From assembly GCF_900105535.1 (NCBI RefSeq), contig NZ_LT629779.1, forward strand, positions 4,092,001 to 4,156,000: a stretch of 64,000 bases of DNA, written 5' to 3'. Positions 8,502-17,197 of the stretch are shown piece by piece; position 1 is the first letter of the stretch; each line of letters opens with the position of its first letter. The position numbers were made by a program, and so were the translations under genes. The stretch is from Pseudarthrobacter equi. Lineage in GTDB: Bacteria > Actinomycetota > Actinomycetes > Actinomycetales > Micrococcaceae. Below the pieces are notes generated by a model. That model saw only the letters and a program-made list of their open reading frames with translations. It was not told the DNA's origin and did no database searches.

Positions 8502-9109
8502 GCCACCCTCCGGATTTCGTCGCCCAATTCGAGGGCATCGATAGCCGCAGCACGACTGACCGTGGGGTAGTAATACTCAACGTCCTCGACACGTATGGTT
8601 TCCCCGTCTACCAACCGAGTGATGGTGTCAAATGCGATACGAGTTTGATCGATAGTCGGCCAGCCGCCAAGCCGGTCGCGATCAATCGTGATGTGTTGCT
8701 TAGGGTGTCTAAAATCAACGACGCGGCGTCGGTTCAGGTTTGTGAAAGGCTCAAAGACCTCTTCCAGACTAAACAGCATCAGATTTCCCGGCTTCCCAGT
8801 GAGGTCTATAGTGCTGCCTTCAGGCGTCCTGAAAATGATGTGCTTTCCATGCATGCCAAATTGGTATTCGGAGGCGTGACCGCTGAAGCGCATCTGCCGT
8901 AGGGCCTTGAAAGCCTTATCAATCTGCTGCATTGAAGTTTGCGATCTAAGGAACGCGATTGTCCTGAGAGCTACAACATCTCGCCAGGAATAAAGCGGCG
9001 GACTGCCCGGACTCACCTCTGGTATGAGGATGCTCTTCTCGCGCCACCGACGAAGCTGAGGCAGGGTTGCACCAGACAGATAAGCAGTCATGTCTGCTGG
9101 ATACGCCAC
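8498..9109 (-). CDS. VapB45-type antitoxin (MerR-like HTH plus DUF433)
   Basis: I place the start at GTG 9109 because a GGGGGGG run precedes it and because family members begin with an AYP...LSGAT motif (here AYPADMTAYLSGATLPQLRRW). This gives 203 aa. Residues 1-70 form a MerR-like winged helix (SGATLPQLRRWREK, then YSWRDVVALRTIAFLR). The C-terminal part has the DUF433-type signature IAFDTITRLVDGETIRVEDVE. The protein should bind both the toxin and its own promoter. The gene is upstream of, and coupled to, the toxin, the usual order for this class. Longer upstream frames lack a ribosome binding site. Confidence 0.8.
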   Translation of the reverse strand: MAYPADMTAYLSGATLPQLRRWREKSILIPEVSPGSPPLYSWRDVVALRTIAFLRSQTSMQQIDKAFKALRQMRFSGHASEYQFGMHGKHIIFRTPEGSTIDLTGKPGNLMLFSLEEVFEPFTNLNRRRVVDFRHPKQHITIDRDRLGGWPTIDQTRIAFDTITRLVDGETIRVEDVEYYYPTVSRAAAIDALELGDEIRRVA

Positions 9110-9453
9110 ACTTCCCCCCCCAAGTATTCGGTCGGCAGAGACAATTGCCACCCGTCCGGGGAAGCATACCAAAATGAGTGACATTTGGGGGCAGCCTATA
9201 TTGAAGCAACAACACGTCGATGCGCCCGGACTGCATCGTAGGAAGAAAAGCCCCTCATTTTCGGGCGATGTCCGAGGCCAAGCCTCCATCTGCCTTCAGT
9301 CGGCTATGCTCCGAAGAAAACAGACGAAGACGCGGGAAACTCGCCCAAGGCGAGGTCGGCGGAAATATCGGGGCGGCTATAGATGATGAGTTTGGCTAAG
9401 AAGCTACATTCGTTGGGCGACTTTGTAGGGGCTCAAAGCAAGATGGCAACGGC
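9110..9453. other. Intergenic region, antitoxin promoter side
   Basis: This stretch lies between the divergent antitoxin gene and the broken gene at 9454. It must contain the vapBC promoter on the minus strand. A 24-codon frame (9383-9457) is the only coding candidate. I see no clear operator palindrome, terminator or repeat. Confidence 0.4.
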
Positions 9454-9457
9454 GTGA
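9383..9457 (+). CDS. Possible 24-aa leader ORF
   Basis: ATG ATG at 9383 opens a 24-codon frame (MMSLAKKLHSLGDFVGAQ...) whose TGA overlaps the GTG at 9454 in GTGA fashion. This geometry suggests translational coupling to the following gene, but there is no strong ribosome binding site and the frame could be chance. Confidence 0.25.
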   Translation: MMSLAKKLHSLGDFVGAQSKMATA

Positions 9458-10016
9458 GCCACCTACGAAAGGTTCAGTTCAGGAGCCTTGAGGACATTGA
9501 GGCAGTCATTGAGTATATGGGCCGAGACGGCAGCGAGGTGAAAGTCCATGTTGGCGACACTCAGGAAGCTGTCAAGGTTTCAAGGTTTCAAACCTCGCCA
9601 GCATGGCTGACTCTCGTCTCCGGGAACTGTTTATCGTCGCCTACGTGAAAGGTGGAGAGACACTCGCGCCGATCAGCGGCGGCATGACCGGTGGGTATGC
9701 ATTCGTACACATCATTAACGCGGCCGTGCGGGGCGACCGACCTGCTTCCCCGTACTTATCAGTACAAATCCATCCGACTTCCACAGGTGAGGCTCGTTGG
9801 CTCAACGCTGAGATGCTTGCAGCAACGGTTCTAAAAGCGACAGATCGAGTTTGGACCTTCCGCCCAAAGGCGAGCTATCCAGTTGTCCAAACGATCAACA
9901 AGGCAACTCTTGGTCAGCGGAGACACGATAGGAAAGTGCGGTGGCAGGCCGCCGGTATCAGCTTTGTTGCCGCTGTTCTGACTTCGTCCCTCGTGAATCT
10001 CATTTTCCCTTCCTGA
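9454..10016 (+). pseudogene. Membrane-anchored hypothetical protein split by an 8-bp tandem duplication
   Basis: Two frames abut. The first, from GTG 9454, reads MSHLRKVQFRSLEDIEAVIE... and is lost after AVKVS near 9588; the second continues ...NLASMADSRLRELFIVAY to TGA at 10016. At 9572-9587 the unit TCAAGGTT is present twice in tandem. Removing one copy joins the frames exactly (AVKVSNLASMADSRLREL), giving a 179-aa protein with a C-terminal TM helix (AAGISFVAAVLTSSLVNLIF). The intact protein is unknown to me. As it stands the gene is frameshifted. It could be dead, a switchable slipped-strand site, or a sequencing error. Confidence 0.75.
9572..9587 (+). repeat. 8-bp tandem duplication (TCAAGGTT x2) causing a frameshift
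   Basis: TCAAGGTT occurs at 9572-9579 and 9580-9587 and is followed by a partial third unit, TCA. The extra 8 bases shift the downstream frame by +2, the exact offset between the two halves of the gene at 9454-10016. Confidence 0.85.
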
Positions 10017-10398
10017 ACGCCTGAACGAGCAAGCCCACCCAGGGGCGCGTTCCATTGGACGGACTTCCGTTTGTTGGGCGCTGGTGGGCATTCGGGGGAA
10101 AATTCCCGTCCACCATCGTTCCGGTGTGTTAGGGCAATGTCCGAATCCTGCTCCCCGGTGACGTTAACGCCCGGCTCATTTATGCCACGGCCACCATGTC
10201 GCTCACCTGCAGAATAGAGGCATCCTCTCGCGTCCATCAGCTGTCAGCTTTCGCTCGCCACGGGCGTGATTCAGGTCTTCACAGGTGGCCTTTACAGCAG
10301 GTGGGGTATGGCAAATTAGCTTTGGTGTTCATGGATTACTGGAACGGCCTGCCGTGAACAATTGCATAAGGACCTTTACCTCCGTTAGGAGTTGAGAA
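10017..10398. other. Intergenic region before the small membrane protein
   Basis: No supported gene, RNA or repeat was seen in these 382 bases. The last 20 bases contain the ribosome binding site TTAGGAG for the gene at 10399. Short minus-strand frames here have no plausible start signals. Confidence 0.5.
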
Positions 10399-10608
10399 AT
10401 GAATACTCGACCACAAATTGCCGGACTCGTTGCAGGAATTTTCATGCTCATATGGGCAGCCATATTTCTGACTTGGATGCCCGTCGATGCCCTTCGGCTT
10501 GTCACCGGGATCGTACTCGTGCCATTAGGGCTCTGGTTTGCGGCCCGCTACATCGTTCTGCGGCGTCGGTCCGACCGCCCGTCGCCGGCAGCCAGGGCCA
10601 AGCCATAA
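10399..10608 (+). CDS. Small two-TM membrane protein, 69 aa (paralogue of 58605-58802)
   Basis: ATG at 10399 follows a good AGGAG. The protein has two TM helices (IAGLVAGIFMLIWAAIFLTW and LRLVTGIVLVPLGLWFAA) and a basic C-terminal tail (LRRRSDRPSPAARAKP). A second protein in this window, at 58605-58802, shares the core LIWAAIFLTW-x-PV-x-x-LRL-x-TGIV, so the two belong to one family. The function is unknown. Its stop is one base from the stop of the convergent ABC gene. Confidence 0.8.
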   Translation: MNTRPQIAGLVAGIFMLIWAAIFLTWMPVDALRLVTGIVLVPLGLWFAARYIVLRRRSDRPSPAARAKP

Positions 10609-10609
10609 C

Positions 10610-12697
10610 TCACACCTCCGCCGCAGGCGCCGCGAACTGGGCCTCGTACAGCCGCGCGTAGGCCCCGCCCGCGGCCAGCAGTGACGCGTGGTTCCCCTGT
10701 TCCACGATCTGGCCGGCCTCCATCACCAGGATGAGATCGGCGTCGCGGATCGTGGACAGGCGGTGCGCAATCACGAAGGACGTCCGGTCGGACCGCAGCG
10801 CACTCATGGCCTTCTGCACCAGCACCTCGGTCCGGGTATCCACCGATGACGTCGCCTCGTCCAGGATCAGCACCGACGGCCGGGCCAGGAACGCCCGCGC
10901 AATCGTCAGCAGCTGCTTCTCACCTGCGGACACGTTGGAGCCTTCATCGTCCAGCACGGTTTCGTACCCGTCCGGAAGCGAATGCACGAAGCGGTCCACG
11001 TACGTGGCCTGCGCCGCTTCGAGGATCTCGGCTTCAGAAGCTCCGGGCCGGCCGTAGGCAATGTTGTCCCTGATGGTGCCGCCGAACAGCCACGTATCCT
11101 GCAGCACCATACCCATCCGCGAGCGCAGGCCGTGCCGGCTCATGGTGGTGATGTCCACACCGTCCAGCGTGATCCGGCCGGCGTCCAGCTCGTAGAACCG
11201 CATCATCAGGTTCACCAGCGTCGTCTTGCCCGCACCGGTGGGCCCCACGATCGCCACCGTCTGCCCCGGCTCCGCCACCAAAGAAAGCGAAGAGATCAGC
11301 GGCTTGTCCGGCGAATACGCGAAGGACACCAACTCAAACTCAAGCCGGCCGCGCACCGCACGGCCGCCGTCGTACGCATCCTCCGAAGCCGAAGCCGCGG
11401 CACCCAAAGCACCCGCGCCCGCAACAGCGGCACCAGCAACAGAACCATCAGGATCCGCCGACTGCTCCTCCGTATCCAGCAGCTCAAACACCCGCTCGGC
11501 CGAAGCAACCCCGGACTGCAGCAGGTTGGCCATGGACCCCAGCTGCGCCAGCGGCTGCGTGAACTGCCGCGAGTACTGGATGAACGCCTGCACATCGCCC
11601 AGCTGCATCGCCCCGGACGCCACCTGCAGGCCACCCACCACGGCGATCCCCACGTACACCAGGTTCCCGATGAACGTCATGGCCGGCATGATCAGCCCGG
11701 AAATGAACTGCGCCCCGAAGCTCGCCTCATACAGCTCCTGGTTCTTCTGCCGGAACTGCTCCCCCACCTCGCGCTGCCGGCCAAACACCTTCACCAGCGC
11801 ATGCCCGGTGTAGGTCTCCTCGATCTGCCCGTTTAGCTGCCCCGTGTTCTTCCACTGCGCCACAAAAAGCTTCTGCGAACGCTTGGCGATCAGCGCCGTG
11901 ATTCCCAGCGTCAGCGGGATAGTCACCAGCGCGATCAGCGCCAGCGTGGGCGAGAGGATGAACATCATCACCAGCACACCCACCACGGACAGCACGGACG
12001 TCACCGCCTGGGAGATGGACTGCTGCAGGCTCTGCGAAATGTTGTCCACATCGTTGGTGACCCGGCTCAGCAGCTCACCGCGCTGGATGGAATCGAAGTA
12101 CTTCAGCGGCAGCCGGTTGATCTTCGCCTCGATCTCCTGGCGCAGCCCGAACACCGTCCGCTGCACCACCCCGTTCAGCACATACGCCTGCCCCCACATG
12201 AACGCCGACGCCAGCACATACAGCACCAGCGCCCACGTCAGCACGCTCCCCAGCGCCGCGAAATCGATCCCGGCCCCGGGCGTCAGCGTCATGGCGCTGA
12301 GCATGTCCGCCTTCTGGTTCTCCCCCGCCGCGCGCAGCTGCGCGATCAGCTGCTCCTGCGTCACGCCCGCCGGCAGCTCCTTGGACACCACACCGGAGAA
12401 GATCAAGTTGGTGCCCTCGCCCAGCAGCCGCGGCCCGATCACCTGCAGCACCACACCCGCCACCGCCATCAGCAGCACCAGGATGAGCCAGGCACGTTCC
12501 GGCCGCAGCGTCCCCAGCAGCCGCTTGGCGGACGTGCCGAAGTTCATCGCCTTCTCCGCCGGAATGTTCATGCCGCCGAACGGCCCGCCACGTCCGGGAC
12601 CGCCGGCGGGACGCGGGATGCGTACGACGTCGGCGTCCGCGGTTTTGGTGCCGGGCGCGGCCTTGGTGCCGGGCGCCGAGCTGGGTTCGGGGCTCAT
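10610..12697 (-). CDS. ABC exporter half, catalytically complete NBD
   Basis: This 695-aa TM-plus-NBD protein belongs to the multidrug/lipid exporter class. A Gly/Pro-rich N-terminal tail (1-55) precedes six TM helices (about 68-370). The NBD has Walker A GPTGAGKT (485-492), signature VSAGEKQ (589-595), Walker B with the catalytic Glu in VLILDEATSS (609-618) and an intact switch His in VIAHRLS. A long Ala-rich linker (about 413-445) separates the domains. It is the canonical-site partner of the degenerate half at 19002-20747; such asymmetric pairs (for example TM287/288) work as heterodimers and are normally adjacent. Here the ATG overlaps the stop of a 31-codon remnant of that partner. The substrate is unknown. 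Confidence 0.93.
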   Translation of the reverse strand: MSPEPSSAPGTKAAPGTKTADADVVRIPRPAGGPGRGGPFGGMNIPAEKAMNFGTSAKRLLGTLRPERAWLILVLLMAVAGVVLQVIGPRLLGEGTNLIFSGVVSKELPAGVTQEQLIAQLRAAGENQKADMLSAMTLTPGAGIDFAALGSVLTWALVLYVLASAFMWGQAYVLNGVVQRTVFGLRQEIEAKINRLPLKYFDSIQRGELLSRVTNDVDNISQSLQQSISQAVTSVLSVVGVLVMMFILSPTLALIALVTIPLTLGITALIAKRSQKLFVAQWKNTGQLNGQIEETYTGHALVKVFGRQREVGEQFRQKNQELYEASFGAQFISGLIMPAMTFIGNLVYVGIAVVGGLQVASGAMQLGDVQAFIQYSRQFTQPLAQLGSMANLLQSGVASAERVFELLDTEEQSADPDGSVAGAAVAGAGALGAAASASEDAYDGGRAVRGRLEFELVSFAYSPDKPLISSLSLVAEPGQTVAIVGPTGAGKTTLVNLMMRFYELDAGRITLDGVDITTMSRHGLRSRMGMVLQDTWLFGGTIRDNIAYGRPGASEAEILEAAQATYVDRFVHSLPDGYETVLDDEGSNVSAGEKQLLTIARAFLARPSVLILDEATSSVDTRTEVLVQKAMSALRSDRTSFVIAHRLSTIRDADLILVMEAGQIVEQGNHASLLAAGGAYARLYEAQFAAPAAEV

Positions 12698-12789
12698 ACC
12701 GTCTCCTCCGCCGCGAGCTGGGCAGACACATGCCTGCTTACTGCCTGCCGCGACAGGCGCAGGGGTTCAAGAAACAGTCTCCAGAGCAT
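12694..12789 (-). pseudogene. 31-codon in-frame remnant of the partner ABC half-gene
   Basis: The minus-strand frame from ATG 12789 to TGA 12694 begins MLWRLFLEPLR and ends SAQLAAEETV. The intact ABC half at 20747 begins MLWKLLVEYLRPHR and ends SSQLAAEETV, and flanking DNA is also similar (TCAGTTTACGTCCGG upstream of both; 25 identical bases 12698-12722 and 19006-19030 at the 3' end). So this is that gene with about 550 codons missing, still in frame, with its TGA overlapping the ATG of the 10610-12697 gene. It retains a GGTTGGAG ribosome binding site and may act as a coupling leader. Confidence 0.85.
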
Positions 12790-12893
12790 GCCGGCTCCAA
12801 CCTGACTCGAAGCTCATGGGAAGTGATGCAGAGGTCAGTTTACGTCCGGAGGCTGGGAATCAGCGGGCAGTTCCGCCACTGGAAATACCCCTC

Positions 12894-14609
12894 TCAGTAG
12901 GCTTTGACCCGCTGCTCCACAATGAGGTGGATCAGGGCGAAGACGCCGTCCTCATCGATGGCAGCCAACGCCGCGTCCAGGGCCGCCGGAACATAGCGGT
13001 CCTCGGTGACGGTGATCCCAAAACCGCCGAAGGCCCGCGCCATCAGGCCGAAATCCGGATTCTTCAGCTGCGTCCCGGAAACACGGGACGGATAGTGCCG
13101 CTCCTGGTGGGTGCGGATGGTCCCGTACTCCTGGTTGTCCATCACGATCACCAGGGGCATGGCCCCGTACTGCGCCGCGGTAGCCAGTTCCTGGCCGTTC
13201 ATGAGGAACTCGCCGTCCCCGGCGATGGTGACCACCCGGCGTCGTGGTTCAGCCAGCGAGGCCGCGATGGCCGACGGCACCGAATAGCCCATGGAACCGT
13301 TGCGGGCACTGATCATGGAGGCGTAGCGGCGGGTAGGGAAATAGCGGTGCGCCCAGTTGGTGTGCTCCCCCGCACCGAAGGTGACCATCGCGTTCTCCGG
13401 CAGCCTGGGGACCAGGTTCGCCATTAGCGTGTCCATCCTCGCCTGCCCCGCTGTTGGCTCCGCCGAGGGCAGCGCGGCGAACCGCTCCTGCTCGCCGCGC
13501 ATCCTGGCCGTCCACGCTTTCCACTCCTCCTTCACGGGCAGGTCGATGCCCGCAAGGTCGCGGACAAAGGCGTCAGGCTTGGCCAGGATCTGCCGCGAAA
13601 CAGGCCCCGAGCGGCCCCGGAGTGAGGGGTCCACGGTGACCAGGAAGTTCTTCTTGTTCCAGTCCTGCCGGCAGAGGAACCCGTCCGTAATCACGTCGCC
13701 CGGCACGGTCCCCACAAACACCAGCAGGTCGGTTTCCTCCAGCAGGTCGTACGTGGGCCGGGGGCGGCCATAGCCGATCGGTCCCACATAGGACGGGGAA
13801 TCGAAGGAAACCGTGCCCTGCGTCCGCCATTCCGCTGCTGCCGGGATGTGATGCCGTTCCAGCCATCCGGTCAGCTGGTCCGCTGCCTCCTGCGTCCAGT
13901 CGTTGCCGCCGGTGACGAACAGCGGCTTGCGGGACTCTTCCAGCGCTGCCTGCAGGGCGGTGGCGTCGGTGCTGCTCATCCCGCCGGCCGCCACCGGAAT
14001 GACGGGGTGGACCGCCGGGTCGATCTGCTGCCTGATGATGTCCTCCGGCAGCCCCACCACCACCGGACCCGGCCGCCCGCTCATGGCCGCGAACATCGCC
14101 TCAGCCACAATCTCGGACGCCCGTTCCGGGTGGTCCAGCACCATGACACGTTTGGCGCCGGTATCGAACCAGGCCTTGATGTCGAACTCCTGGAACGCTT
14201 CACGGTCACGGTGCGCGAACGGGATCAGGCCCACGAACAGCAGCATCGGGGTGGAATCCTGCCATGCGGTGTGCAGGCCAACATGCGCGTTGGCCGCCCC
14301 GGGCCCCCGGGTCACCATGGCCACCCCGGGGCGCTGCATCATTTTTCCGTCCGCCTCGGCCATGTAGGCCGCACCGCCTTCGTGCCGGCAGACGATGGTT
14401 TCAATCGCCGAGTGGTGCAGGCCGTCCAGCACGTCGAGGAAGCTCTCGCCGGGGACCACGTAGGTGCGTTCCACCCCGTGGGCCAGCAGCGAATCAACAA
14501 TCACGTGCCCGGCGGATTTCCGCGCCGGGCGTGGGTCAGCAGTGGGAAGAACGACGGCGGCGGGCCGGGTGTGGGATGCGGTCAGGGTTGCTTCGGTTTC
14601 CGTTGTCAT
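12894..14609 (-). CDS. Thiamine-pyrophosphate enzyme, acetolactate-synthase-like
   Basis: This 571-aa protein has the three-domain TPP enzyme fold. The N-terminal catalytic Glu77 is in VCRHEGGAAYMAEADG, and the C-terminal TPP/Mg motif is GDGEFLMNGQEL followed by VIVMDNQEYG. ATG 14609 (MTTETEATLT) is preferred over an upstream in-frame start that would run into the permease gene. Sequence style is that of the acetolactate synthase/benzoylformate decarboxylase group, but there is no small regulatory subunit and no ilvC nearby, so a biosynthetic acetolactate synthase is unlikely. It is the last gene of the pucR-glsA-permease operon, so a 2-oxo acid derived from an imported amino acid is a possible substrate (inference). 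Confidence 0.85.
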   Translation of the reverse strand: MTTETEATLTASHTRPAAVVLPTADPRPARKSAGHVIVDSLLAHGVERTYVVPGESFLDVLDGLHHSAIETIVCRHEGGAAYMAEADGKMMQRPGVAMVTRGPGAANAHVGLHTAWQDSTPMLLFVGLIPFAHRDREAFQEFDIKAWFDTGAKRVMVLDHPERASEIVAEAMFAAMSGRPGPVVVGLPEDIIRQQIDPAVHPVIPVAAGGMSSTDATALQAALEESRKPLFVTGGNDWTQEAADQLTGWLERHHIPAAAEWRTQGTVSFDSPSYVGPIGYGRPRPTYDLLEETDLLVFVGTVPGDVITDGFLCRQDWNKKNFLVTVDPSLRGRSGPVSRQILAKPDAFVRDLAGIDLPVKEEWKAWTARMRGEQERFAALPSAEPTAGQARMDTLMANLVPRLPENAMVTFGAGEHTNWAHRYFPTRRYASMISARNGSMGYSVPSAIAASLAEPRRRVVTIAGDGEFLMNGQELATAAQYGAMPLVIVMDNQEYGTIRTHQERHYPSRVSGTQLKNPDFGLMARAFGGFGITVTEDRYVPAALDAALAAIDEDGVFALIHLIVEQRVKAY

Positions 14610-14655
14610 GGGCTTTCTTTGGCAGTGCGGATCGGTTGGCGTTGGTGGTGGTGGA

Positions 14656-16191
14656 TTACCGGATGGGCGTCCGGTTGGCAACCACCGGCGCGACGCCGGT
14701 GTGGCCTTCGCGGGTTTCGGCGATTTCGTGGATGCGTTTGCGGCAGGCGTACCAGCCGAAGACCATCAGGACTGAGGCGATGGCTGTGACCATCATGGTC
14801 AGGGGTGAGTCGATGAAGACCATGACCAGGACGCCTATCAGGAAGACCAGGGAGAGGTATCCGGTGAACGGGGCGCCGAACATGCGGAAGGAGGGCCGTT
14901 CCACCCATCCTTTGTCGGCCCAGCGTTTGAGCTGGATCTGGCACAGGACGATGGTGGCCCAGGTCATGATGATGCCCACGGAGGCGATGTTCAGGACGAT
15001 CTCGAACGCTTCGGCCGGGACCAGGTAGTTCAGCGGCACGCCGAGGAGGGAGACGCCGGCGGTGATGGCGATGCCGCCGTAGGGGACGCCGGCTTTGTTC
15101 ATGCGGGAGGCGAACTTCGGGGCGGAGCCGTTGACGGACATCGAGCGGAGGATCCGGCCGGTGGAGTACAGGCCGGCGTTCAGCGAGGACAGTGCCGCGG
15201 TGAGGACCACGAGGTTCATGATGACGTCCACGCCCTGGACGCCGATGGAGCCGAAGAACGTCACGAACGGGCTGACGCCCTTCTGGTAGGACGTGTAGGG
15301 CAGCAGCAGGGCCAGCAGGATCACGGACCCGACGTAGAAGACGGCGATGCGGAAGACCACGGAGTTGATGGCCTTGGGCATGATCTTCTCGGGGTTTTCG
15401 GTTTCGCCGGCGGCGGTGCCCACCAGTTCGATCGAGGCGTAGGCGAACAGGACGCCCTGCATGAGGATGATCATGGGCAGCAGGCCGTTGGGGAACACGC
15501 CGCCGTTGTCCGAGAGGAGGTTCAGGCCTACCTGCTGGCCGTCCACGGGGGTGCCGAAGATGACGAAGTACGTGCCGACCAACAGGAACGCGACCAGGGC
15601 GGCGACCTTGATGAGGGCGAACCAGAATTCCATTTCGCCGAAGACCTTCACGGAGACCAGGTTCAGGCTCAGGACCACGACCAGGGCGATCAGGGCCCAG
15701 GCCCACTGCGGCACGTCGGCCATCCAGGGGACGTAGTTGCCGAAGAAGTGCATGTAGAGCGCCGCGGCGGTGATGTCCACGATGGTGGTGGTGGCCCAGT
15801 TGATCCAGTAGAACCAGCCGGAAACGAACGCGGCCTTCTCCCCGAAGAACTCACGGGCGTAGGACACGAAGGACCCGGACGAGGGCCGGTGGAGCACCAG
15901 CTCACCGAGGGCACGGAGGATGAGGAACGCGAAGAAACCACACACCGCGTACGCGATGACCAGCGACGGGCCGGCCGCGTTCAAACGCCCGCCGGCACCA
16001 AGGAACAAACCGGTACCAATAGCGCCACCAATGGCGATCATCTGGATCTGCCGCGGCTTCAGGCTCTTGTGATACCCCTTATCCTCGGCATGCAGCGAGG
16101 ACTCAGTAGCGTGGGCATGACCACCATCGATCAGGTGGTCCGGTGCCGCATTGCGGTCCGCTACAACCTCGTCATTGGGGTTGTTGGGCAT
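14656..16191 (-). CDS. APC-family amino-acid permease (AnsP/GabP type)
   Basis: This 511-aa protein has about 12 TM helices. The first begins with the APC signature [19 protein letters not shown], and [20 protein letters not shown] follows TM3. ATG at 16191 has GAAAGG upstream; a hydrophilic N-terminal tail of about 45 residues precedes the first helix. Features fit the AnsP/LysP/GabP amino acid:H+ symporters. Located directly downstream of glutaminase and a PucR regulator, it probably imports glutamine, asparagine or a related amino acid. The exact substrate cannot be read from the sequence. Confidence 0.9.
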   Translation of the reverse strand: MPNNPNDEVVADRNAAPDHLIDGGHAHATESSLHAEDKGYHKSLKPRQIQMIAIGGAIGTGLFLGAGGRLNAAGPSLVIAYAVCGFFAFLILRALGELVLHRPSSGSFVSYAREFFGEKAAFVSGWFYWINWATTTIVDITAAALYMHFFGNYVPWMADVPQWAWALIALVVVLSLNLVSVKVFGEMEFWFALIKVAALVAFLLVGTYFVIFGTPVDGQQVGLNLLSDNGGVFPNGLLPMIILMQGVLFAYASIELVGTAAGETENPEKIMPKAINSVVFRIAVFYVGSVILLALLLPYTSYQKGVSPFVTFFGSIGVQGVDVIMNLVVLTAALSSLNAGLYSTGRILRSMSVNGSAPKFASRMNKAGVPYGGIAITAGVSLLGVPLNYLVPAEAFEIVLNIASVGIIMTWATIVLCQIQLKRWADKGWVERPSFRMFGAPFTGYLSLVFLIGVLVMVFIDSPLTMMVTAIASVLMVFGWYACRKRIHEIAETREGHTGVAPVVANRTPIR

Positions 16192-16264
16192 GGTTGAGCC
16201 TTTCAGTAGGGGAACATCAAGCAAGGTGAGGAAAGAATGTTGCCGGGCTGTGCAGCCCGGGTGG

Positions 16265-17197
16265 TTAGAAGACGGACCAGCCGGTGCGGTCCGAAAGGTC
16301 GGCCAGGGCGGCGGTGCCGGCCAGGGAATTTCCCTTGGCGTCCAGGCGGGGGCTCCAGACGCAGATGGCGCATTCGCCTGGGACGATCACCAGGATCCCG
16401 CCTCCCACACCGCTTTTTCCGGGCAAGCCAACCCGGTAGGCGAACTCGCCGGCGGCGTCGTACATGCCGCACGTCAGCATGATGGAGCCGATGCGTTTCG
16501 CTTCGCTGCGGGACACCACGGGTCCGTGGGTCCCCTGGCCGTCCCGGGCCAGGAAAAGTCCCGCTTTGGCGAGTTCCACGCAGGTCATCATGATGGAGCA
16601 TTGCCGGACATAGTTCTCCACCACTGATTCCGCTGGCCGGGCCAGGTTGCCGAAATCCTTGAGGAAGTGAGCCAGGGCCAGGTTGCGGCTGCTGCTGGAA
16701 AGCTCGCTGGCCGCGGCGTCCTCATCAATGAACGGCCCTGCGCTGCCGGCCTCTTCGGTGAGGAACCGCAACAGCCGGGTGGCGGCGTCGGGCGTTTCAT
16801 TCATCAGGTGATCGGTGACCACCAGGGCGCCGGCATTGATGAAGGGGTTCCGCGGGATGCCGTGCTCCACTTCCAGCTGAACCAAGGAGTTGAACGAGGT
16901 ACCGGAGGGCTCCCGCAGCACGCGGGACCACAGGGTTCCAGGGCCGTCCCCCCGGAGCGCCATGGCCAGGGTGAACACCTTGGAAATGCTCTGGATGGAG
17001 AACGGAACGTGGGCATCGCCGGAACTGAACAGCTCACCGGACGTGGTGGCAACCGCGATCCCGAACCTGTTGAACGGCACCGCTGCCAAGTGCGGGATAG
17101 TGGCCGGGACTGAACCGCTTTCCCGCTGCGGTGTGTGGCTGCGGACGATGTCGTCCAATAACGGGCCCAACGGAGGCGCCATAAGTGCTGTGGTCAT
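16265..17197 (-). CDS. glsA: Glutaminase A
   Basis: This 310-aa enzyme, the usual length for bacterial GlsA, hydrolyses glutamine to glutamate and ammonia. The beta-lactamase-like Ser-x-x-Lys pair is Ser70/Lys73 in [13 protein letters not shown]. Other family blocks are [24 protein letters not shown] and [20 protein letters not shown] 17197 overlaps the stop of the upstream PucR gene by four bases, so the two are translationally coupled. Together with the following permease it suggests regulated glutamine uptake and deamidation. Confidence 0.95.
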   Translation of the reverse strand: MTTALMAPPLGPLLDDIVRSHTPQRESGSVPATIPHLAAVPFNRFGIAVATTSGELFSSGDAHVPFSIQSISKVFTLAMALRGDGPGTLWSRVLREPSGTSFNSLVQLEVEHGIPRNPFINAGALVVTDHLMNETPDAATRLLRFLTEEAGSAGPFIDEDAAASELSSSSRNLALAHFLKDFGNLARPAESVVENYVRQCSIMMTCVELAKAGLFLARDGQGTHGPVVSRSEAKRIGSIMLTCGMYDAAGEFAYRVGLPGKSGVGGGILVIVPGECAICVWSPRLDAKGNSLAGTAALADLSDRTGWSVF

